A stretch of 5,684 nt of DNA from the NCBI GenBank assembly GCA_946623485.1, contig CAMORF010000165.1, positions 1 to 5,684 on the forward strand, written 5' to 3'. Within the stretch, counting starts at the first letter, position 1. Each line of letters opens with the position of its first letter. This document shows, in pieces, positions 1-4,473 of the stretch. The stretch comes from an uncultured Clostridia bacterium (GTDB lineage: Bacteria > Bacillota > Clostridia > Lachnospirales > Lachnospiraceae). Both the position numbers and the translations under genes were made by a program. The notes under the pieces are model-generated. The model saw only the letters and a program-made list of their open reading frames with translations, searched no databases and had not been told where the DNA came from.

Positions 1-84
1 TCCAGCACTTGCCTCCCGGCGAAAGCCTTCCAGCGCTTGCCTTCCAGCGCTTTCCTTCCAACGTTTACGTCCCAGCGATTTTCT
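1..84. repeat. Six-copy degenerate 14-bp tandem array
   Basis: Six consecutive 14-bp units start at 1, 15, 29, 43, 57 and 71. The two best copies are TCCAGCGCTTGCCT (29-42) and TCCAGCGCTTTCCT (43-56); the others differ at a few bases each. On the minus strand the unit reads AGGCAAGCGCTGGA. The period is not a multiple of three and no convincing coding frame runs through it, so it is most simply an intergenic minisatellite. It may continue left of the window. Its AGCGC-N-GGAA core (minus strand) recurs in the leader of the pyrophosphatase gene. Confidence 0.8.
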
Positions 85-103
85 TCAAGGGGAACATGAC
101 AGT

Positions 104-129
104 CAACCCGGGTTCCAACCCCCCGGTTG
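104..129 (-). terminator. GC-rich hairpin after the serine hydrolase, possible terminator
   Basis: Five bases past the hydrolase stop, CAACC (116-120) and GGTTG (125-129) can pair around a CCCC loop. An adjacent perfect palindrome, AACCCGGGTT, lies at 105-114. The position fits a transcript end for the minus-strand gene. There is no T-run on the minus strand after the stem, so this is not a canonical Rho-independent terminator. It could instead be a 3'-end stabilising structure. Confidence 0.3.
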
Positions 130-133
130 CTCC

Positions 134-1540
134 TCAATGCTCAAAGAAATTATAAACCGTCCTGGAAACCTCAGCGATCTGTGCATTGGCGGTATCCTCG
201 CTGCTCCAGTCGTTGGAAAGGACGACAAGGATATAATCTGTGGTAGGACCATAAACCACGGCAGCGTCATTTGCAATGGTATCAGTCTCTCCGGATTTAT
301 TGCCGCACTGCGCCCCCTCTCCCTCAGGCAGCCCGCGGGGAATCTTATAGCGTGTTCCCTGATCCAGCATCATCTGCTCAATCTCATTGCACACCCTTCG
401 GGAGAGAAATGTCCGGTGGTAGATTCTGCTAAGCAACAGCCCGACGTCCTTTGCCACGACCTGATTCGGATGGCTTGGGTCAAGGGAAGCGTTGGGATCC
501 TCAAAACCGTTATATTCATGAGTGCCTTCCGAAAAACCCCTCAGGCGGATCAGCTCATTGACCCGGGCGATCCCGGCTGCGATATCACCATCCCCCAGCA
601 GCGTAAGCAGCCGGTTGGAGGATTCATTGCTGGAATTGATGATCATGCTCCGCAGCAGGTACACGGTATCCTCATTGCGCGGAAGATCGCCGTGTTTGAA
701 GGCTTCATAAACCGTTTCCATGATAAAAAGCTTCATGACACTCGCAGAACGCATAGGCTGGTCGTTGACCACCAGCTCCTGGCCTGTATTCAGGTTCTGC
801 ACATAGACAGACCATGTGCCGTCATACGCGGCAACCTGTTCCGTGAGCAGCCGGCTGAGGGTATGCATATCCTTTGGCAGGCGGGAAAGAGGATATTCCC
901 GAAGCATACGATAATCATAGATACTGATTCTTGCTTCATTCAGCCAGCGATCGGCAGCAACCGGGTCCCCGGTATCAGGAATGGCAGCACCGGCAGGCTC
1001 AGGCTGGAATTCTGTTTCCGTCTCCTGCGGCAGTTCAGACTCGGTTTCAGGCGCAGAAGGGAATTCTGTTTCCGCCTCCGTTTCAGCCTCGGTTTCTGAC
1101 ACCACCATAAGGGAATCCTGGAAAAATGGACTTAGCCCGTTTCCGTTCCCTTCCTGAGCGGATGGAATCAATGACATGGGAGAATTCAGGTGGATCCGCC
1201 CCAGGGCATTTTGCTGTGCCTCCATCAGCGCCCACAGCTGCGCCATCTGAGCTTCCTGCCGCTTCTGCGTCTCCTCCGCAATCCGCGGATCCTGTTCCAT
1301 CTCCGTCTCCTCCGCGAACTGTGTTTCCTGCTGCCACTGGGCATTCTCCGCCGTCTGTACGGCATCCTGAATCTGCGCCAGGATAGCATGAGCAGTATCC
1401 AGGGGCGAAGCCATAACGGGAATCGTGGAATCCGGATTCCCATGGTCCCCCTCAGTATCCAAATCAGCACAAAAAGCCTGTGCAGGAATCAGCGACAGGC
1501 TCAACAACGTAGTAATGCAATAATTCATATATTTCTTCAT
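134..1540 (-). CDS. Secreted class A beta-lactamase-related serine hydrolase
   Basis: This is a 468-residue exported protein. Residues 1-25 form a signal peptide (MKKYMNYC, then a Thr/Leu/Ser/Ile core, cleavage near AQAFCA). Residues 50-115 are rich in Gln, Glu and Ala and look like a coiled coil. Residues 149-182 are an acidic Glu/Thr repeat linker. The C-terminal region, about 225-468, has the penicillin-recognising serine enzyme motifs: SVMK with nucleophile Ser267 and Lys270, SSN at 303-305 in the SDN position, and KSG at 415-417 in the KTG position. This matches the beta-lactamase2 family, whose members acylate on serine. I cannot identify the omega-loop general-base Glu of true class A beta-lactamases, so a cell-wall-related role or inactive relative is as likely as antibiotic hydrolysis. 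The frame is open upstream to 1852, but the start at 1540 gives the signal peptide and leaves the divergent control region free. No good Shine-Dalgarno precedes it. The substrate is unknown. Confidence 0.85.
   Translation of the reverse strand: MKKYMNYCITTLLSLSLIPAQAFCADLDTEGDHGNPDSTIPVMASPLDTAHAILAQIQDAVQTAENAQWQQETQFAEETEMEQDPRIAEETQKRQEAQMAQLWALMEAQQNALGRIHLNSPMSLIPSAQEGNGNGLSPFFQDSLMVVSETEAETEAETEFPSAPETESELPQETETEFQPEPAGAAIPDTGDPVAADRWLNEARISIYDYRMLREYPLSRLPKDMHTLSRLLTEQVAAYDGTWSVYVQNLNTGQELVVNDQPMRSASVMKLFIMETVYEAFKHGDLPRNEDTVYLLRSMIINSSNESSNRLLTLLGDGDIAAGIARVNELIRLRGFSEGTHEYNGFEDPNASLDPSHPNQVVAKDVGLLLSRIYHRTFLSRRVCNEIEQMMLDQGTRYKIPRGLPEGEGAQCGNKSGETDTIANDAAVVYGPTTDYILVVLSNDWSSEDTANAQIAEVSRTVYNFFEH
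995..1096 (-). repeat. Acidic Glu/Thr repeat linker in the serine hydrolase
   Basis: Residues 149-182 repeat short acidic units (ETEAETEAETEF, then ETESELPQETETEF with Pro-rich spacers). Runs like this between a signal peptide or coiled coil and a catalytic domain usually act as flexible, charged spacers outside the cell. At the DNA level the unit is a six-base pattern in the codons for Glu-Thr/Ala, so copy number can change in frame. Confidence 0.75.
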
Positions 1541-1547
1541 GGCAACT

Positions 1548-1575
1548 ATCATAGCACGAATAGAGAGATTTGTAA
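1548..1575 (-). promoter_or_regulatory. Predicted promoter of the serine hydrolase
   Basis: Read on the minus strand, TTACAA (1575-1570) is followed after 16 bases by TATGAT (1553-1548). A TG sits one base before it, giving an extended -10 (TGCTATGAT). The start codon begins only seven bases after the -10. Transcription would therefore start at or within a base or two of the ATG, which predicts a leaderless or nearly leaderless message and explains the missing Shine-Dalgarno. An undetected promoter further upstream would change this reading. Confidence 0.5.
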
Positions 1576-1614
1576 CCAGCCGCAGCACGAATAGAAAGAT
1601 TTGTAACCAATTAC
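1553..1614 (-). repeat. 31-bp tandem duplication over the serine hydrolase promoter
   Basis: Two 25-bp blocks, 1553-1577 and 1584-1608, differ at a single base (G at 1565, A in the second copy) and are offset by exactly 31 bp. Each carries AGCACGAATAG followed by GATTTGTAACC on the plus strand. The copy nearer the gene overlaps the predicted -35 and spacer; the farther copy has no -10. A 31-bp offset is close to three helical turns, so the copies face the same side of the DNA, as expected for direct-repeat sites of a regulator. Simple duplication without function is the alternative. Confidence 0.7.
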
Positions 1615-1618
1615 CGCA

Positions 1619-1640
1619 TATAACAAAGAATTCTGTTATA
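1619..1640. promoter_or_regulatory. Inverted repeat overlapping the rightward -10, possible operator
   Basis: TATAACA (1619-1625) and TGTTATA (1634-1640) are perfect inverted 7-bp arms around an 8-bp centre containing GAATTC. The right arm overlaps the predicted extended -10 of the pyrophosphatase operon. This arrangement is common for repressor operators, but AT-rich -10-like palindromes also arise by chance. No regulator gene is present in the window. Confidence 0.4.
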
Positions 1641-1642
1641 CT
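1634..1642 (+). promoter_or_regulatory. Predicted extended -10 promoter of the pyrophosphatase operon
   Basis: TGTTATACT matches the extended -10 pattern (TG, one base, TATACT at 1637-1642). No good -35 sits at normal spacing; TTACCG at 1611-1616 is 20 bases away. An extended -10 can compensate for this. Transcription would begin near 1649 and leave a leader of about 145 nt before the ATG at 1794. Confidence 0.5.
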
Positions 1643-1653
1643 GTAGGAGTTAC

Positions 1654-1672
1654 CTGTACGATAACAGTACAG
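1654..1672 (+). promoter_or_regulatory. Short hairpin at the 5' end of the pyrophosphatase leader
   Basis: CTGTAC (1654-1659) and GTACAG (1667-1672) are perfect inverted 6-bp arms around a 7-base loop. It would lie within the first few bases of the predicted transcript. A 5' hairpin of this kind often protects mRNA from decay. It could equally be part of a DNA site or a chance pairing, and no T-run follows it. Confidence 0.35.
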
Positions 1673-1776
1673 AAACAATAACAGCGCAGGAAAAAACATA
1701 GCATAGGAACAAAACAGCGCAGGAACAAAAAAGCGTAGGAACGATCGATCGTGCCGAAACGATAACAGTGCCGAAC
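1666..1776 (+). repeat. Seven-copy degenerate 16-18-bp array filling the mRNA leader
   Basis: Units anchored on AGYGC-like bases start at 1666, 1683, 1700, 1716, 1732, 1750 and 1767. The clearest four (1683-1742) contain AGCGCAGGAA, AGCATAGGAAC, AGCGCAGGAAC and AGCGTAGGAAC. The last two share GTGCCGAA, at 1751 and 1768. The array occupies most of the space between the predicted transcription start and the ribosome binding site. AGGA recurs at 1688, 1705, 1721 and 1737, each resembling a Shine-Dalgarno core. A perfect 12-bp palindrome, ACGATCGATCGT (1741-1752), lies inside it. No known riboswitch fold is recognisable. Confidence 0.7.
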
Positions 1777-1778
1777 CC

Positions 1779-1785
1779 AGGGAGG
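1779..1785 (+). promoter_or_regulatory. Strong ribosome binding site of the pyrophosphatase gene
   Basis: AGGGAGG sits eight bases before the ATG at 1794. It is the best Shine-Dalgarno in the window and fixes that start codon. It directly follows the leader array, whose units carry similar AGGA cores. Confidence 0.85.
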
Positions 1786-1793
1786 AATTCATC

Positions 1794-3464
1794 ATGGCAG
1801 ACAAAAGAACCGTGTGTGTTGTCGGACACAAGAATCCCGATACAGATTCCATCTGCTCAGCAATCTCATACGCATACCTGAAAAACCATACCCAGGGAGA
1901 GAGTGAAGAATATAATTATGTGCCCTGCAGGGCAGGAGCCGTGTCAGCAGAAACACAATACGTGCTGGACCGCTTTCATTTCCGCCAGCCACGGTATCTG
2001 GAGAACATCGGAACCCGGGTGAAGGATATGGAGATCCGCATGACACCGGGCGTACATGGGAAGATCTCCGTAAAGGACGCATGGGAATACATGAAAACAG
2101 AAAACGTTTTCACCCTCGCGATCACAGACGAGAACAACCGCCTGCAAGGCCTTGTCACAACCAATGATATCGCGAAGTCCTATATGGATGAAAATGACTC
2201 TGCGATTGTTTCCGTGGCGAAGACGCCTTACCGCAACATCCTGAAGACGCTCGACGCGGAGATGGTAGTCGGAGACGAGAACGCAGCGCTTGATAAAGGC
2301 AAGGTGATCATCGCGGCAGCAAACCCGGATGTTATGGAACAGTATATCCAGGAACATGACTGCGTCATATTGGGAAACCGGTACGAATCCCAGCTCATGG
2401 CTATCCTGGCCGGCGCAGGCTGCATCATCGTATGCCTCGGAGCGCCTGTCTCCAAAACCATCCAGCATATGGCCAGAGAACACGGTACAACCATCCTTGT
2501 AACAAAAATGGATACCTACACGGTCGCCCGCCTGATCAACCAGTGCATGCCGATTGATTTCTTCATGAAGTCAAAAGACCTGCTGACCTTCCGCATGAAC
2601 GATTTCACGGATGTGATTCAGGACACGATGCTGAAAAAACGTTACCGCGACTTCCCAATCCTCGACAAGCAAGGATGCTACATCGGAACCATTTCCCGCC
2701 GGAACCTGATGGGTGTGCATAAACGTGCGCTGATTCTGGTGGATCACAATGAGGTCTCCCAGGCGGTCGATAATGTGGAAAATGCAGAGATCCTTGAGGT
2801 GATTGACCATCACCGGCTCGGCTCTCTGGAGACAGTCAATCCTGTTTTTTTCAGAAATGAACCTGTGGGCTGTACTGCGACGATTATCTGGCAGATGTTC
2901 CATGAGCGCAGCATCGAGATTCCGAAAAATATCGCAGGCCTGCTGCTCAGCGCGATCTTATCCGATACCCTTGTTTTCCGTTCGCCGACCTGCACCATCC
3001 TGGACCAGCAGGCAGCGAAGGAGCTGGCGCAGATCGCGAAGGTAGATCCGGAAGAGCATGCGAAAGCCATGTTTACAGCCGGCTCCACGCTCCGGGACAA
3101 GACGCCGGAAGAAATCTTCTATAATGATTTCAAGACCTTCGACAACAATGGATTGATCATCGGAATCGGGCAGGTGACGTCCATGAGCCAGCCAGAGCTG
3201 GACGAGATCGCGGTGCGCATGAAACCCTTCCTCGAGAAGCAGTACACAGAAAAAGGGCTTGACCTTGCCTTCTTCATGCTTACAAATATCATTGACGAGG
3301 ACACGATCATGCTCTGCTACGGCAAATCTGCAGGGGAACTGGTGTTAAATGCATTTGGCGTGGAAGTGAAGGATAATGAGGCAAAGATGAAGAAGGTTGT
3401 CTCAAGAAAGAAGCAGGTCGTCCCCCTGATCATGGACGTACTGAACAGAGACCAGGATGTATAA
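1794..3464 (+). CDS. ppaC: CBS-domain manganese-dependent inorganic pyrophosphatase (family II)
   Basis: This cytosolic enzyme splits pyrophosphate into two phosphates, pulling biosynthetic reactions forward. At 556 residues it is the long, regulated form; plain family II enzymes are about 310. The DHH catalytic domain begins with GHKNPDTDS (His11, Asp15 and Asp17 are metal ligands). It is interrupted by CBS1 (about 75-131), a DRTGG domain (about 158-247) and CBS2 (about 250-307), then resumes with VDHNE (Asp317) and DHH at 338-340. Asp391 in SDT is a further metal ligand. The DHHA2 domain (about 374-550) ends with the SRKKQ substrate-binding motif at 537-541. All key residues are present, so it should be active. 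In characterised clostridial homologues the CBS pair binds AMP or ADP (inhibitory) and diadenosine polyphosphates (activating); I infer the same here. It is the first gene of the predicted operon and its 3' end overlaps the next gene by eight bases. Confidence 0.96.
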   Translation: MADKRTVCVVGHKNPDTDSICSAISYAYLKNHTQGESEEYNYVPCRAGAVSAETQYVLDRFHFRQPRYLENIGTRVKDMEIRMTPGVHGKISVKDAWEYMKTENVFTLAITDENNRLQGLVTTNDIAKSYMDENDSAIVSVAKTPYRNILKTLDAEMVVGDENAALDKGKVIIAAANPDVMEQYIQEHDCVILGNRYESQLMAILAGAGCIIVCLGAPVSKTIQHMAREHGTTILVTKMDTYTVARLINQCMPIDFFMKSKDLLTFRMNDFTDVIQDTMLKKRYRDFPILDKQGCYIGTISRRNLMGVHKRALILVDHNEVSQAVDNVENAEILEVIDHHRLGSLETVNPVFFRNEPVGCTATIIWQMFHERSIEIPKNIAGLLLSAILSDTLVFRSPTCTILDQQAAKELAQIAKVDPEEHAKAMFTAGSTLRDKTPEEIFYNDFKTFDNNGLIIGIGQVTSMSQPELDEIAVRMKPFLEKQYTEKGLDLAFFMLTNIIDEDTIMLCYGKSAGELVLNAFGVEVKDNEAKMKKVVSRKKQVVPLIMDVLNRDQDV

Positions 3465-4473
3465 CTCCGGCACAAGAAGTATGCAAAAAAATCAGATCCA
3501 GACACATAAAAAACGGACACAGACAACCGATAAAAATCAGGCACAAAAAGCACAGAAAAAACAGGCACAGACGACCGATAAAAATCAGACACAAAAAGCA
3601 CAGAAAAAACAGGCACAGAAGAACGATAAAAAACAGGCACAAACGGCATCTGAAAACCAGACACATCCAGCAGATAAGACTCAGGTACAGACAAAGGAAA
3701 ACGGAAAAGAAACCTGGCGCGCGGGCAATATGCTGTATCCGCTGCCGGCGGTCATGGTAAGCTGTGCCCGCCAGGGAGAAAAACCAAACATCATTACGGT
3801 TGCATGGGCAGGGACGGTCTGTACGAATCCGCCCATGGTTTCCATTTCCGTGCGCCCCGGTCGTCATTCCTACCGCATCATAGAAGAAACCGGGGAATTC
3901 GTGATCAATCTGGTAACAGAGAAGCTCACCCGCTCCTGCGACTGGTGCGGCGTTCGTTCCGGGAGGGACTACGATAAGTTCGCGGAGTGTGGCCTGACCC
4001 CGGAAAAAGCACAGGAACTGTCATTTGCCCCCCTGATTCGGCAAAGCCCGGTTAATCTTGAATGCAAGGTGGAACAGATCATTCCGCTGGGATCCCATGA
4101 CCTGTTCCTCGCGCGGGTCGTATGCGTGCACGTGGACCGCGCAGGGATGCACGAAAAGGGAGCCTACGACCTTGGAAGCGCAGGCCTGATCACATACTCC
4201 CATGGAGAATACTACGCGCTTGGAAAAAAGCTTGGAACCTTTGGATACAGCGTACAGAAGCAGAAAAAAGGGAATCCAGGCAATAAAGCCCGCCCGGAGG
4301 AGAACCCCCCGGAGATGAAAAATCCGGAGAAGAAACATTCGGCGAAGAAAAAAGCGGAGAAGAAAAACCTGCAGAAGAAGCATTCGGCGAAGAAAAACCC
4401 GCAGAAAGAAACATCCGGAGAAGAAAGATACAGATTATCAACGTATCCCAAAAGGAATCAAACGATAAAATGA
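3457..4473 (+). CDS. Flavin reductase-family protein with long repeat-rich extensions
   Basis: Residues about 86-265 match the flavin reductase/flavoredoxin FMN-binding fold: GNMLYPLPAVMVSC, then TVAWAGTVCTNPPMVSISV, SYRIIEETGEFVINL, and a C-terminal GLITYSHGEYYALGKKLGTF. Such proteins bind FMN and transfer electrons from NAD(P)H or other donors. The partner is unknown. The family is usually about 190 residues, but this protein has 338. The first 80 or so are Lys/Gln/Thr-rich repeats, and about 70 C-terminal residues are Lys-rich with KKHSAKK twice. No signal peptide is visible, so it is cytosolic. The start at 3457 overlaps the ppaC stop; ATG at 3481 is an alternative. No start codon lies near the domain edge except ATG 3730, which would cut into the conserved first strand, so the N-terminal repeats seem to be translated. 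Neither upstream start has a clear Shine-Dalgarno, which suggests coupling to ppaC. The tail shows signs of frameshift history. Confidence 0.88.
   Translation: MYNSGTRSMQKNQIQTHKKRTQTTDKNQAQKAQKKQAQTTDKNQTQKAQKKQAQKNDKKQAQTASENQTHPADKTQVQTKENGKETWRAGNMLYPLPAVMVSCARQGEKPNIITVAWAGTVCTNPPMVSISVRPGRHSYRIIEETGEFVINLVTEKLTRSCDWCGVRSGRDYDKFAECGLTPEKAQELSFAPLIRQSPVNLECKVEQIIPLGSHDLFLARVVCVHVDRAGMHEKGAYDLGSAGLITYSHGEYYALGKKLGTFGYSVQKQKKGNPGNKARPEENPPEMKNPEKKHSAKKKAEKKNLQKKHSAKKNPQKETSGEERYRLSTYPKRNQTIK
3523..3618 (+). repeat. 48-bp in-frame tandem repeat in the flavin reductase N-terminus
   Basis: Two adjacent 48-bp units (3523-3570 and 3571-3618) encode TTDKNQAQKAQKKQAQ and TTDKNQTQKAQKKQAQ. A decayed third unit (KNDKKQAQTASENQ) follows. 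They differ at very few bases, which indicates recent duplication. The encoded segment is polar, basic and probably disordered. The 16-codon period keeps frame when copy number changes. Confidence 0.85.
4323..4426 (+). repeat. Purine-rich repeats in the flavin reductase tail, copies out of phase
   Basis: CATTCGG occurs at 4336 and 4381, 45 bp apart, and a diverged CATCCGG occurs at 4412, only 31 bp further. The exact 13-mer TCCGGAGAAGAAA occurs at 4323 and 4414, 91 bp apart. Since 31 and 91 are not multiples of three, the last copy is read in a different frame from the earlier ones. In the annotated frame the early copies encode KKHSAKK-type basic sequence and the last encodes ETSGEER. In the neighbouring frame the early copies encode ETFGEEKSGEEK-type acidic sequence. 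Confidence 0.75.

Noticed and set aside
1..84. CRISPR-like repetition at the left edge; also considered for the ppaC leader array.
   Set aside because: Units are 14-18 bp and directly abut without unique spacers, which does not fit a CRISPR array.
137..1099. A 320-codon open frame on the plus strand antisense to the serine hydrolase.
   Set aside because: It has no recognisable domain and no ribosome binding site. The minus-strand frame carries the signal peptide and all serine-enzyme motifs, so this is a shadow frame.
1553..1608. BlaI/MecI-type operator upstream of the beta-lactamase-fold gene.
   Set aside because: The blocks contain TTACAAAT but no TACA/TGTA dyad symmetry, and no blaI or blaR gene is in the window.
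1751..1765. A four-codon upstream reading frame (GTG CCG AAA CGA TAA) in the ppaC leader.
   Set aside because: It is preceded by AGGA at 1737 but is very short, begins with GTG, and lies inside the degenerate array, so chance is the better explanation.
1541..1852. Upstream extension of the serine hydrolase to an ATG at 1852.
   Set aside because: It would run through the divergent promoter region and into the start of ppaC, and would place a clear signal peptide 104 residues inside the protein.
3317..3867. Minus-strand frames with repeated Phe/Leu/Cys/Val hydrophobic stretches resembling membrane segments.
   Set aside because: They are the complement of the Lys/Gln-rich tandem repeat and the end of ppaC; the periodicity comes from the repeat, not from a membrane protein.
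3730..4473. A shorter flavin reductase starting at ATG 3730.
   Set aside because: It lacks a Shine-Dalgarno and would remove the conserved residues just before MLYPLPAVMVS that normally belong to the domain.
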